Source: Antedon mediterranea (taxonomy: Eukaryota > Echinodermata > Crinoidea > Comatulida > Antedonidae). Taken from it: a stretch of DNA of 64,000 nucleotides. The position numbers and the translations under genes were made by a program. A model generated the notes under the pieces. That model was not told the DNA's origin. It saw nothing but the letters and a program-made list of their open reading frames with translations, and searched no databases. Location of the stretch: NCBI RefSeq assembly GCF_964355755.1, contig NC_092670.1, positions 831,001 through 895,000 of the forward strand, written 5' to 3'. Shown in pieces: positions 1 to 12,062 of the stretch (within the stretch, counting starts at the first letter, position 1; each line of letters begins with the position of its first letter).

Positions 1-14
1 GACAGTTCGAATAT

Positions 15-175
15 TATTATTAATTTGACGTATACGCAACGTAATGACGTAGACGCAATGCAAGCAATTTGACCAATGACAAGTGACAGCTGTTGGTGGC
101 TTGTGATTGGCCAAATCACTTACACGCTGCGCTTATGATGTCCTTGCGTTGCATCTACTAGTTGGAAACAAGCAT
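15..175. mobile_element. Palindromic MITE, family 1, copy 1
   Basis: An imperfect palindrome of about 160 bp. The left half carries ACGCAATGCAAGCAATTTG followed by ACCAATGACAAG, and the right half carries CTTGTGATTGGCCAAATCAC followed by CTTGCGTTGC. The same paired core recurs at about 5.6, 22.9, 23.7, 29.2, 32.8 and 38.6 kb, so this is a dispersed non-autonomous repeat with no coding capacity. The superfamily is not identified. Confidence 0.6.
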
Positions 176-1387
176 AGCGGTTATAATGATTAATAGAAAA
201 AAAAACAATCCTGTTACCCTCTGCATGCAACTATGAATAAATTGCAGTTGATGACAACAATATTACAAGATTCCAATGTAACTAATTCTAATAAACCAAA
301 ATAACGTTGTAAAGAAATGAATAAACTTAACCATGATATGGATTTGGGCATTCAGGCATTATTGTTGTACCATTATAATAGATTTTGATTCCAACAATAA
401 CAAGGTCCGTTTGCGAGTATAATTTTCTAGGAAATAGATATGGTGATTACAGGTTAAATGAAATGAATACAAAATAAAACTTATATACCTGTAACAGATC
501 ACTGTGATGGGAATAATAGCATAATGTACACCCTCAATATAACACTCCATATTAATTACCGATATATCGCAAGTTATCTAGAATTGGATTAAATTCTTAG
601 AAGTAATCCTTAAATCATGAATACATGAATAAAATACAAACGTTGTTACGCTATGTTATTTGTGGGGAAGGTTTCACAACAATATTAAAGACTATTTTAT
701 TTGTATTTTGTACCCACTTTTTCCACACATTTAGCTTTTAAACAAGTAGTTACATATTTATGTCTCGTCATGTTGTATTTTGTGAGGGTCCCTAATGATC
801 AGCTTCGGCTGGATGGACCAATCTCGTCGTAAAATATTGTTACAACAAAAATAAAATAAAATATTATCTCAAAGTACGCACAATCCAAAATTAATAAAAA
901 TATATTTGATCAGTTTAAATACTGTGGTGAATTCCGATTTAATGTGTTGATAGTTATTGATTAAAACAAATTATTGATAACATTATGATGTGATATTTAC
1001 ATCCGGGGTTTTGAAAGATACATTTTGTTGGTATCACGTTTTTAGAGAAGTATACATTCCCTCTTTAATTACCCAATTATCATATGATGAATTTCTATCA
1101 TTTAACTACAATACTAAATTTGATTAATAATAATCACTTTAGAGAGATTCGATTGTAGACACATTTGCTGTTTATTTTGTGCTAAAAATAGAAATTACCG
1201 GAAAGTGAAAAACCAATAAATCGCAATATCATTTGAGTTGTCGTTGTCGATAAGCATTAGTTCGTCCCCAACAAATAGTTCAATATGGTTCAAAAGTCAC
1301 CACTCTGATAATGATCAGTATGTACGCAGCTAAATTTCCAAACAGTACTACTAGTAAAAAGTGTGTAAATCATATTTATTCTTGCAG
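176..1387. other. Intron of CBX gene A (upstream part of gene outside window)
   Basis: AT-rich sequence immediately 5' of the last exon of CBX gene A. I looked for the chromodomain exons (motifs such as EYLVKW or TWEP) on the plus strand and saw none, so they must lie beyond the left edge. The short open frame at 359-550 on the minus strand has no recognisable features. Confidence 0.5.
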
Positions 1388-1978
1388 ATTTTGGCGAGAG
1401 TAAGAAAATTATCAGATGTAAGTGATCTCGCATCTAGATTTCATTCAAGCAATATCAAGCCACGTAAACTGTCCGTAGAAGAGGTTTACGGAAGTGACGA
1501 CAGTGATTGCGTCATGTCACCTACACTCGGTGACGGTAAATGGGATTCAGATTATTTCTCTGCGGACCACAACGAAAACACAGACCCAATTAATAGGAAC
1601 ATATCGTGCGCAACGACAGACGCAGATGAACAACGCAAACCAAACTACGCAACACCTCTACCGCCAATCGATACCAATTTTCTGTTCAGCGCACCGCTTT
1701 CACCGGATGAGGGCTGCATCACGTCACCAACCAGCACGTATTCATCATCCTCATCAGACGGATATGGTACCAACCAAAGCAATCTACCACACACCGGTAC
1801 CAATAACAATTCAGCTGTCACCCTTAAAATGGGAAAGTTCTCACTTTTGAGGAAATATAGAAACTCATTGGAAGCCGAAAATAGGGTTACGGTGACGAAT
1901 GTTACCGTCGGAGACATTACGGTGGCAATCAAGGAGAGCGTATCAAGTGACGGGTTCTTTAGGGATATGGAAGATTGA
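1388..1978 (+). CDS. Chromobox (Polycomb-type) protein A, last exon, 5' partial
   Basis: Last coding exon (196 residues plus stop) of a Polycomb-group CBX protein. It opens after a good acceptor (TTCTTGCAG at 1379-1387) in phase 0 and ends TGA at 1976-1978. The body is Ser/Asp/Pro-rich and low in structure. The C-terminus carries a Pc (chromobox C-terminal) box, VTVTNVTVGDITVAIKE, followed by SVSSDGFFRD; the GFFR tail is also seen in vertebrate CBX7. In this family the Pc box binds the RAWUL domain of RING1A/B and places the protein in PRC1. The chromodomain exons are not in the window. It is convergent with CBX gene B. The ATG at 1361 lies upstream of the acceptor, inside the intron, and is not a start. 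Confidence 0.85.
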   Translation: MLARVRKLSDVSDLASRFHSSNIKPRKLSVEEVYGSDDSDCVMSPTLGDGKWDSDYFSADHNENTDPINRNISCATTDADEQRKPNYATPLPPIDTNFLFSAPLSPDEGCITSPTSTYSSSSSDGYGTNQSNLPHTGTNNNSAVTLKMGKFSLLRKYRNSLEAENRVTVTNVTVGDITVAIKESVSSDGFFRDMED

Positions 1979-2362
1979 GCGAGGAAAAAGAGGAAGCAAA
2001 AAGTAAACAAAGCATTACAGAAAGTAAAAGACTGACATACACTATGCAAGAAATACGATGTTTGTGAAAGACAAGGACTTGAAGAATTGTTTATAATAAT
2101 TATGTACCTCAATTTGATTTTCAAACGTGTACATAATTTTAGTAAATTGGAAGGTGATAGAGGGCGGTATTAATATAGTTAAAGCAGACGATGTTAAGGA
2201 GAAAAACACCTGTCATGTTCGAGTCGAGTCGAGTCGAGTTTGAATTTTATGAATGGAGATTGAGAGATTAGAATAGTGAAGAACAATCTCGAATAATATT
2301 ATTATACCGTTGTTATTGTTAAATTAGTTTTCATATTTGTTTATGTAAGGCTTATTTAGAAG

Positions 2363-2489
2363 AATAAATTAGAACACGGATGGGAAATGTAACATAAACC
2401 ACTAATTGCAGAGAAGAATAACAACGGACCTTATGAACAACAATAACACTGGACCCACTGTATCTGTAGTTTGGTTGCACAAGAATAAA
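2363..2489 (+). terminator. Candidate polyadenylation signals of CBX gene A
   Basis: AATAAA occurs at 2363-2368 and again at 2484-2489, about 390 and 510 nt after the stop codon of gene A. Either could end the 3' UTR; no cleavage site can be read from sequence alone. Confidence 0.35.
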
Positions 2490-3850
2490 TAAGATCAACA
2501 TTAGTTTTGTTACTATTAATTGTTTATGTTTATTGGTATAACTTATACTTTAATCTTGTTGTATACGTATTCAATGTTCAACAACACAGAAAAAAAAATA
2601 TCGTTTAAAAATACTGTAATCTATTAAAAGGGAGCTATTGATTTTCGACCACCTCTTGGAGACCTATAGAACTACCAAACAAATATGACGAGAGAGCGAA
2701 AATCCACATCACAACCTCTCCCCGCATGCGCACAATTGACATGAACTAATTTCTAACTAACTTTTGCTCTAGGTCATCGTCGATCGTCGAAAGTTCCCTA
2801 TAATATGACAAGTAATTTATGTTTAGTTTTAAAAATGAAAAAGTAAAAAAATAAATCGCTACTGATATGTTGGTAGTAGGCCTATTCTGTAAAACGCTAA
2901 GCGTGTCGATAAAGGCAGACATTTTGCTGAATATTGAGAATTACTGGTGTTATAAAAGAGGTTTAGATTGGATTCTAACCCCACTCTCAACGTGGTGGAA
3001 ATTTGACAGTGGCAGGCCTACATAGGCCCTAATGATAATATGCTGGTGAAAGATATTTCCACGAGAGCCAAAATTTAAAAAAAAGGTTTACTACTTCTGT
3101 AATTTGGTTTGGATAATGTTTAACTCAAGAAATGTGTACAAATTGTTTTTATTATTTTATTTCTTTATTTGTACTGGTACTGTCACGTGGACAGGCACAG
3201 GCTAAGCATGTAAGGTTCATGATTAAGTCATTCATTAGGCTTGTTTTTTTGTCAAACTTGAAATAAACACTGAAATCAGACCCAGGGGTACTAGTCTGAG
3301 ATATTCGAGCCTACCGTTTTACTAAATAAAATGAAGGGTTAATGGTAATCGACAGAAATAAGAATTAATTTTTTAAAAACTTTTTAATTCATTTTTTCAA
3401 AGGACGAAATTCATGATCAATGAAAGAAAAATAAATATTGAAAAAAAAATAACTGGTGCGTTTATTTTTTATTATTAAAATTTTTTCTTTTTTTCTTATG
3501 TTAGTCCATCCGTCGGCGTCTCGATTTTTGTCTGGAAATTATATACAGTATATGAAACGCAATATGTGCCAAAATATTTATGTTTTTTTGCTCATATTTT
3601 ATTTCTTAGTTTCATAGATCTAGACTAAATATAGACTTTCACGTGACGATATGTTTCTATTAATTTAGGCCTGATATTTTGTTTACGAGATTCGCTTGAC
3701 TGTATTAAACTTTATATACAACACCAGCCATGAAAACCAAACATAGGCCTATATAGGGCCGGTTGTAATATTAGTATGTGATGATTTGGACCAAAAATGT
3801 GATGATATGAATTTGTGTTAGTTCTTACTATGTTTGACAATTTCCGCCTC

Positions 3851-4069
3851 AAAGGTAAATTCCAAGATCTTGATATCAAAATAAAAATCCAACCCAGAAT
3901 CTTGTTGATCAAAGGTAAAAATCTTGATATCAAAAATAAAAATCCAAACCAGAATCTTGATGATCAAAGATAAAATTCTTGATATCAAAAAAAAAAACCT
4001 AAAGTATAGAATGTTGATGATGAAAAACAAGCTTGATGTTCCAAAATAAAATCCCAGTGAAATTCTTGT
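3851..4069. repeat. Degenerate tandem repeat, about 57-bp unit, nearly 4 copies
   Basis: Units share the phrases TCTTGATATCAAAA and CCAGAATCTTG and the start AAAGGTAAA. They diverge toward the right end, where poly-A indels appear. The minus-strand open frames here (3712-3933, 3818-4030) are by-products of the array. Confidence 0.75.
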
Positions 4070-5559
4070 AAACTAAGAGTAAGGTGGAGAGACTTCAGTA
4101 GGTAGGCCAGATCGTCTGATCTTCTTTAAACTTATACGCTGTTTGTTGTTGGTGTTAGACGCATGAGGAGGTGTCGGTAGGATTTCGCCATGGTTAAAAA
4201 ATGCACAGTAAACTATTAATTAATATGCATCTTTATCTATGTCACAGTGGATATTCGTCCGGCATGACGTTAGCCTCATGGAACTCTTATGATGGTGAAA
4301 GGTGTGTCGGATGAATAGCGGTTATATTTGAAACTGATCTAGTACTGCAAATCACGCGTTATTATCCTTCTCTCGCCGCCGCAAAAACACGAATGGAATG
4401 AGACCCACGGCTCAAACGACTCCCGAGCAATAATATTTAAAACTTGGCGCGATCTGAAAAATTTGATTGGGTGAAATAATAAATGCAAATTTTGAGTCCC
4501 ATCTGTGTCGCGGTTCACGTAAATTACTACCGTATATTTACAGGTTAATATTGTGTCTTTACCGCTAACTAATTAACATGGTTCAGATATGCCATGGTTT
4601 CATGCTTAATAAATTCGTTTCAATTTTAATTCAATTTAATTATAGAATTGAAATACATTGAAATTACCATGTATCTATTACAAAACAATCAATTTTTTGT
4701 GGAGAGGTGCGTTTGTTTCAGGAAAAAAGAACAAGGATTTACATTTTTTAATTAGCGACACTTTTTTCCCGCGTCGTCGTCCCACCAGCAGACGACACTC
4801 GTCACAGCAGATGACACCCGTTACAGCAGATCAGACAAACATGACAGTAACAAACAATGTTCTCTTGACTATTTCTTTTAAAGTTTTATTGAACAGAAAG
4901 AGTATCGACATTATCTGCGCACAAAACAAAAAATCGTACTAGCACTTAATAAAGACAATCTGAGATGACACTTTTATACAACAGTAACAAGTTAAGAAGG
5001 GACAATGCTATACTTGACAAAACGTACAGTAGATATTATCAGGAAAGAGTGACATTTCAGTCTTCCCTGATATAACAGTATCGACGCAAGCGCAGTATAG
5101 TAATACTTGTCCCTATGAACGCGAGACGAATGTGAGCCGCCCACAAAGATACTAACATTCACACACTACGTTCCACCAAATAACGAATTGTTGAATGATA
5201 ATGTTGAATTTAAATCATTATATTTACACACCCTGGTGAACCAAAATAAGAATGTTTGATTGTATGTAGGCCTATGCCCTAGGCTTATCAGGTGAGAACA
5301 CATTTACAGTATAAAGAGAAACAACAATTAAAAGAGAGTTACACACAAAAATGCATATTCAACTCGTTCAAAAAATATATACAAGTTCAGTAAATAGGTA
5401 TACAAGCAGCACATATTCATTTTTATAGCACCATGCAATATTAAAATATTTTAAATATGTTTTAATTACTTAACTTATGACCAAGGTATAAAGATACATA
5501 GGAAGTAGGTTTGTATATTACACAAAAGGAGCGATCATTTTACTTCTAATTCTTAGGAC

Positions 5560-5715
5560 ACACCTAACACAAGTAATTTGATCAATCAACCGAGACGTGA
5601 CAACCACGAGGGGGAGTCATCTAGACTGCCGATTGTTGTGATTAGTCAAATTACTTAGGTTGCGCGTACGACGTCGCCCTTGCGTTACGCGTCTTGTGGG
5701 AACCAAGCGCGCGTA
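5560..5715. mobile_element. Palindromic MITE, family 1, copy 2
   Basis: The left arm has CAAGTAATTTGATCAATC. The right arm has GTGATTAGTCAAATTACTTA, then GCGTACGACG and CTTGCGTTACGCG, ending near TGGGAACCAAGC. The structure matches the copies at 22.9 and 23.7 kb. Confidence 0.65.
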
Positions 5716-6550
5716 CGAGGAGGCAAAACACGCCTACTATTTTAGTCTAAAATAAATTCGCGGTATTTTCAACAGATAGTTATACAGTACTTTAAAAAAA
5801 GTAAGTTGTAACCTAATTTTTTGCTCATAATTAAATATAAAATTGAAAACATGATCAAATGTTGCGATTCTCGTAATTAATATAGCAATGCTGTAATTTT
5901 AAAAGTATATGTATAAAAACACAATTTGCAGTGAGGTAAAAAGGAGGCTTTTGTAATTACATTTCATAACTAGCAACATTAGCGAAACTAATCTATTTCC
6001 TCTATTATAATTCAAACATACAATTTAAAGACAAACTATAATAAATATATAGGGCTAATAACATATTATTTTAAGTAAAAATTCTTACAAAATTCTATTA
6101 CTGTTTTTTTTTTGTCAAAACGTTTTAACATGACATACAAATATATTGTTTGAATCACCCCTGTACAGTAAAATGTAGTAGTAATACTCTGTCACCAAGA
6201 TCAAAAAGAGACACCATGTAACATGCGCGTTAAAACAATGAGGAAATCAGCACGGCTTTTGTACGCGCGTTATATTTGTGATTCTTCATGCTTTTTTGTC
6301 ACCGAAATTATACAAAATGTCTATTAACCTGTATTATATCATCCATCTTTTCAGGTTTTTCTAAGAGCATGCAATGGGATCACCATACATCAAGATTGTC
6401 ACCCACAGTCTAGTAAACAAATATAACTAGGCTAAATCGCATATGAAATTATCCAACGTTAAAATAGAAATACCCTTTAATATCGCGCGTTCCTTCTTCA
6501 CAATCGAGGGTAATTCACCTTTCACCGTCGGGTGACTGCGCAGTGCTATA

Positions 6551-9500
6551 TTACCGTACATTTTCTTTAATGGTGACCATGATGCCACCAACAGATACAT
6601 CTGTAACAAGTACACTGTTGAGAAGTTCATTTGGTGGTCTCCACACACTCATTTTATTGCGATTGCTATGGAGAGCGCGCTTCTCCGCCATTAGTTTATA
6701 GTCTGGGAAACGTCTTTGTTTCTGTGTATTTAGGCCTACTGGGCTTATCACCTGCTCGACGGGTGGTGTTGGGGGAACTACCGTTGTCGGGGCTGTCTTC
6801 AACGGATACTTCCGCGGTCGTCCACGTTTTCTCTTCTCTTTTTGTACGGGTTCTACCGATGTAGGCTGCGAGGAAAGCGCGGGAATTAACGAGGTTGTGT
6901 TGACGGTCGGCGCACCCGATACTCTCACTTCTTCCTGCCTGCCAACCAGGCTTTCCTTCTTGGCAATTTCTGCTGCCAAAAGTGACGCTTTAAATTGGGC
7001 CTCTAACTTAGCCCGCTGTTTCCAATGTAATTTCTTTTTCTTTTGTACAGGATGTTTCTTTTCTTTGACCTCCTTTATCTTCTTATTCACAAATTTTATC
7101 AATAGTTTTGGTCGACCTCGTTTTGCTTTAGGCTTTGCTTCAACAATAGATACCTTTTCCCTTTTCTTCTTCAGCTCCTCACTTTCCTTAGATTCGTCTA
7201 TAACTGACGCAAGTTCGTAACACGTTGGAATCTCATGTGTAGGAGCATTTGTTACAGAACATCTGATTGTGGCCTCGCTTTCGTACGAGGCTGCCTCTTT
7301 TTCGTACGAGGCCTCGCCATTCACCACCACCGCCGCATCGGTAGGATTGATGTGTTGTTTTTGGGGGATCAGTACCCGGTCTTCTGTTTCTGGAGGTGGT
7401 GTGTCGGTGCCGGTGCACTGATCGTGAGTTTCCACCTGTCTTCGGGCTGGTATGGGTAGAAAATCTTCATCGAACGATGCAATTGACTGACTTGCCTAAA
7501 AGATAAATTTATGACTTTGAACATTGTTTGGCTTATTCAATTAGTGATTTCCTGCGAATCGAACTGAGGTCGACGAATGCCAATGTCATTCCCGACTAGC
7601 CACTTTGAAAGGTCATGAAAACTTAGATAAGATATTAATACACAGTAGCCTAAGTAAAATCAAACATTTATATGAATGGGTGACTTAATTCAGTTTTTCC
7701 AATGCACATTATTAGGCCAACACGACACAAGCTGATACAACTAACATAATTAAATGATGAATGCTCACTGTATATTGTACATATTATAATCAAACACTAT
7801 ATTTGATATTTTACTTAAAATGATCGGTACTATTCTATTTAATTTGTTTGGGACCGGCATTTACTAGGTTGTAGTACCCCTTGGCTATATCAAGGGCGGA
7901 TCCAGGATTTTGTGAAAGGGGGGGGGGGGGCGCAACTGTAGAGAGTCCGCACCAACTCAGCGCCACCATGGTTGAGGCTGAGTTGAGGCGATTTTGAAAA
8001 TGTAACACCTCTAGATGGTCGGATATGGCACTCTCACGTTAAATAAATGTATTAAAATTGAAATTTTAAATATGAAAACTGAGGTACTAGCCTATCAAAG
8101 GGTGACATTTTCCCTATAGGCCTATTTTGAGTAAAAGTGTCACAACAGGGCGTTTCGCGCAAGTCAGAGTTTGCACGTACATGACGGAAAAAGGTGCCTG
8201 TCCAGGGCCGTCGACAGGACCTGTTATTAAATGACGCCCCAGATGGCCGGAAAAATGGTACTCTCGCACATAAAATTCATGATAAATGGCACCTCTAATT
8301 TGCAGGAAAAGACACTCTCATATGTAGCATGCTATCAATGAGCAAAACGATCATACTTTTCCCTCCAATAAACACACGTGACTAATTACAGGACGATATA
8401 ACATTTTGTTGCCGATTTCATTCACTCAGTATTTTGTTTTGATTGCGTTGCGTTCAAGTTCAATGCGAACGTACATCTAGGGGAAGCCCCGAAAAAAAGC
8501 GCAAATTTAATGCTTATTATAGCTCAATATTTATTTACATCAATTTGTTGTAGGTATTGATACAGTGGGTGGCCTAGGAAAAAAAATCGGTTGCTAATGT
8601 ATACTACCACAGTACACAGTTACCACAGTTAGTGTACTATATTATTATTAACATTATTATCCTCTATAATGATGATCTGTAGGTAACCACGCCGTGCCAT
8701 TTTTGACGTATATACACACATTTATTTATGCTTGCTGACTGCCAGCGATCTAAACAATGGGTAGGCCTACGCGGTTGTATGGCGGTGTCCTTTGTACGAA
8801 TCGTTCGTGCCTCGAGTATGGGTACGATACACGCGTCAATATCATGTTGTTACATCCAGGGACCAAAATGCGTTTCAGGTGAAAATAGGCAATTCATTTC
8901 GCAACTCTTAGAAATTTACAGACAGCAATGACAATGTCAATGGTGATGTCACGATAAATATGGTTCGGGGCCAAAATCGGTCCGGCCGGACCAGTTTTGG
9001 CTCTAAAGTTGTGGCCAAAAGCAGTCCGCCACTGCCAAAATCGGTCCGGGCTTTTCTTCTGTCGATATTAATTGAATTACTAGGCCTATGATGCTGTTTT
9101 AAATTGTTTATGGCTAGAAAAATATCCCATGATATATATTAGTAAGTTATCTTGTCGGATAAATACTATAAATAAATGTATTTTATCTAAAAACATGACT
9201 TAGGTGTTCACTCATATTTCAGCCTGCCACACACTCACATGAACGGGTATGCTGAGACGCTGATATTGCCAGCTAGATTTTATTTTATGATTAACAGGCC
9301 TTTTTCCTTCCTCAGCCTAATAAATATTGGATAATTGTTTTATAATAATTGTATTGAATTGATATATTGATTGATTAACCATAAATAATTAATAAATTAA
9401 ATTGTTTTTAACATCATGGGGAATCGAAAATGTTAAAAAAGAACAAAATGGATTAAAAACAGGCAGAGATACATATTGTATACAAAAAGCAAACAATTAG

Positions 9501-10863
9501 TACTAATTATTGATGAGTTACTACTAATAATGATAATAAAAAAAACAGGCTTAATTTATAATATTAAAATAACAAATAAACCCCGTAATATAATGACTGA
9601 TCATGGCCTTTTTAAAAAAAATGATATATACATTTATGACTCATTTTGCGCACCATATATTTGTAAGACTGGACTATATTTGGCGGCCAAAAACAGTCCT
9701 ACTGCCCGGACCGATTTTATCCAGGCCGGACCAGTTGTGGCGGCCAAAATTGGTCCGGTCGGACAGGTTTTGGCAGCCATAAATGGTCCCCTAGACTGAT
9801 TTTGGCAGCCAAAACTGGTCCGCCGGACCGATTTTGGCCCGGACTGATTTTGGTGTGAGAGTGACCTCTAATAAAAAGTAAATTAGCACGGCGCTGAATG
9901 TGTTTTAACCAAAAGTGAAAGTACTTTACTCTTTTTTCCCATTTTTTTTCCCTTATTATGGTAGGATGATTTTTTTTGTCTCCAGATTTATAGGGGAGGG
10001 GGGCGTGCGGAGGGTACCCCCCCCCCCCCCTGGATCCACCACTGAGCCTTTGCCTTTCTTTAAAGGGTAGGCTTTAATAATAATGGTGGCATCATACTCA
10101 TAGTATATGTAATATGATGTGTATATTAAATTAGGTCTATGCATACTCATTATTTTTACTTAAATAAACCTACAATTATGTTTTCATTGTGATTTAGATA
10201 AACTTGATAAATGAATATTAAATAATGACAGGCCTAGTACTAGTAGTAAGTAGGATGTTTACAGTGACTGACCTGTAGTTTTCGTCTTCGTCGTCTTTTT
10301 TTCTTTGGCTGTTCATCGAGTTCTTCCTGCCTATAATAATATATACAGTAATAACAACATGCATCGTAAAATGAAATGGATAATAGCGTTTATTTTGCTA
10401 CAACAACACATACTGAATGTTTTTAATTATACGCCATAAGCTAGGCTCACTGAGCTAGGCCCGTAACAGATGGCTCAACTTACCGTTCGAAGGCCTTGAA
10501 CAGTCGTTCGTCCAATATATTTTCCTTCGGTTCCCATGTGCTGTACCTACAGCATTGAGAAAATATCGTTTAAATAATAATACATGAACTCATATTATAA
10601 TATTTAAAGAAAAATATCAAAGAAAAGTATTTACTTTATTGACCAGCCTTTCCATTTTATGAGATATTCCTCTTGATCCTACGGAAAGAAGAGTACAAAG
10701 AACGCAGTTATTACCCGAGTAAAACAAAGAATAGGCAAAAAAGCTCGATACGCTAGGCCTAGCTATAGAAATAATTTGTTACCCAAATACGTACATTTAC
10801 TATCCTTTTCTTCAGCACAGCTTCAGCGGCATAAACGCTTTCACCTATACTGCTGAGCTCCAT
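6551..10863 (-). CDS. Chromobox (Polycomb-type) protein B with two AT-hooks, CBX2-like
   Basis: Five coding exons on the minus strand: 10801-10863, 10635-10678, 10484-10546, 10273-10330 and 6551-7495. They total 1173 nt, giving 390 aa, with GT-AG junctions throughout and a consistent phase. Residues 8-57 form a chromodomain: VYAAE, EEYLIKWKGWS, TWEPKENILD. The expected H3K27me3 aromatic cage is Y11, W30 and W33. A basic run (KKKRRRRRK) follows. Two AT-hooks are at residues 201-206 (KRGRPK) and 299-305 (KRGRPRK). The Pc box VLVTDVSVGGIMVTIKE is at 371-387, three residues before the C-terminus. Chromodomain plus AT-hook plus Pc box is the layout of vertebrate CBX2 and of Polycomb itself. Predicted role: a nuclear PRC1 subunit reading H3K27me3. 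The start fits the family (MELSS before the chromodomain). The 2.8-kb intron 4 contains transposon relics. Confidence 0.9.
7553..7622 (-). mobile_element. tRNA-like SINE head (fragment)
   Basis: On the minus strand this reads GTGGCTAGTCGGGAATGA, resembling an RNA polymerase III A box, and 36 nt further on CAGTTCGATTCGCAG, resembling a B box. There is no tRNA cloverleaf. It lies in intron 4 of CBX gene B. The call rests only on the A/B box spacing. Confidence 0.4.
7893..10050. mobile_element. Possible 2.1-kb element with inverted GGATCCAGG ends
   Basis: The left end reads GGGCGGATCCAGGATTTT followed by a G run. The right end reads in reverse complement as AGTGGTGGATCCAGG followed by a G run and GGTACCCTCC. 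Both copies point inward, as terminal inverted repeats would. No transposase frame is visible, and a foldback element lies inside at 8964-9853. No clear target duplication was found, so two independent copies of a short repeat remain possible. It sits in intron 4 of CBX gene B. Confidence 0.45.
8964..9853. mobile_element. Foldback element built of CCAAAATCGGTCCGG motifs
   Basis: The left arm at 8964-9050 has CCAAAATCGGTCCGGCCGG, then GGACCAGTTTTGG and further variants. The right arm at 9665-9853 has repeated variants of GGCCAAAATTGGTCCGG and GGACCGATTTTGG. Each motif is itself an inverted pair, so the arms fold locally and with each other. The 600-bp centre is AT-rich and non-coding; the open frame at 9476-9799 simply runs into the right arm. 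Confidence 0.6.
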
Positions 10864-11436
10864 GCTCTCTTCATGCCTAGCCCTTCGAACCATCTCTATT
10901 TTAGCGACCTCTGACACTAATATAATGCAGCAGACGATATTCTCTTATGAAGCTAGGCTTACCAAACAATCCTTCTAGGCTACTCTACTCGTTCGTTCTA
11001 CGCCGTGTTCATTGACCTACATTTACCACCCTGACACATGCAATATTATTAACATTCTGTCAAATCAATTTGGGATATTTAAGTTCGAAAAGACATGTTA
11101 GGCCTACTCGTCGGCTGACCTAGTCCTGTAGACCTATTTCATATTATATTATCATAATATAATATAATGTTTAAAAAACACACTTCCTGTACACTAGCTT
11201 GGGAAAAACGGTCTTGTTAAGTTCATAGAGCTAATTAATTTATTTCTACAGATTAAATTAATTAGATATATTTTCCTTATCACATTTTTGTGATATTGAT
11301 ATAATTGATATAAAAACACGTTTTTACATTTCGGTCAAAATGTGACGTAGGCCTATGGTATCACACGGAGCAGCAATGATATGCCTAACTGCTTAGTTGT
11401 TGTAGGTCTGCATTATTTTGATATTTTGAAGTTTAA

Positions 11437-12062
11437 AGACCCCTTCCCTGCAATTTTGGACGTTTTTTGGAAAATAATACATATATATCACTTTAAAAAC
11501 ATTAAACCATGTCATTCCTTGTCTTAAATGTACGTTTTATGGTAAATTATGATAAAAAGTGAGAAACAATGCACTACCTAAGTAGCTCGCGGCGATCGAC
11601 CTCTCGTGGACGGTCTTAGGCCTAGCCTAGCTAGGCTTAGTTTTGTAGGCCTAGCTGGTAAACATCGGTAACGTACGAACATCGTACGCGAGCTATATAC
11701 CTAGCCTGACGTTGTATAGTTGCTGCATTAATTGTCTTTCTATTTTTGCCAGACTCCGTTGATACAAATTGGGGAAACCCCGGTATTTTCGCTGAAAAGT
11801 TAGGGATCTTCCATTTGTTTTGGCCTCACGATCGATCGAAAAGTGGGCGAATTACAGGTGAAAAACAAAAATATCAATCCGCGCGCAATGCATTTTGGGA
11901 TTTATAGCGGGCCGCTATAATTATTAGAATCGACTTATTTTTCACATTTTTAACCGTTTAAAGACGAAAAAAGTTATCGCAATAGGACCATATAGTATTA
12001 TTTTTACATTAAATACAGTTTGTGATCTTAAATTAGATCTAAAAAACGTAGGGAATGGGGCT
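11437..12062. mobile_element. piggyBac-like MITE, copy 1 (TTAA target site)
   Basis: A 626-bp non-coding element. Both ends abut TTAA (11433-11436 and 12063-12066). The terminal inverted repeats are AGACCCCTTCCCTGC on the left and, in reverse complement, AGCCCCATTCCCTACG on the right. A second copy in the opposite orientation is at 52546-53144. The two copies align over their whole length, sharing for example CCGTTGATACAAATTGGGG-type and GATCGATCGA sequences. TTAA duplications and short inverted ends are typical of piggyBac elements; without a transposase the superfamily is an inference. Confidence 0.8.

Larger units (their letters stand above)
1979..6550. other. A-B intergenic region
   Basis: The 4.6 kb between the convergent 3' ends of CBX genes A and B. 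It holds both 3' UTRs, a short GTCGA run near 2222, a degenerate tandem array at 3851-4069 and a family-1 MITE at 5560-5715. A possible small element at about 2628-2805 begins GGGAGCTATTG and ends CGAAAGTTCCC. The longest open frame (4658-4942) shows no protein features and was not accepted as a gene. Confidence 0.5.

Noticed and set aside
1361-1387. ATG-initiated start of the 205-codon frame over CBX gene A
   Set aside because: A polypyrimidine tract and CAG acceptor precede codon ATT at 1388, and the C-terminal Pc box shows that this is a last exon. The upstream codons are intronic.
1645-2124. 159-codon open frame on the minus strand
   Set aside because: It is antisense to the CBX gene A exon and 3' UTR, with no recognisable features.
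2628-2805. Possible small inverted-repeat element with GGGA(A/G)CT ends, with relatives near 28.1 kb
   Set aside because: Only about ten terminal bases agree, and the left ends of the two candidates do not match; not enough to call a family.
9476-9799. 107-codon open frame
   Set aside because: It runs through AT-rich filler and into the palindromic arm of a foldback element.
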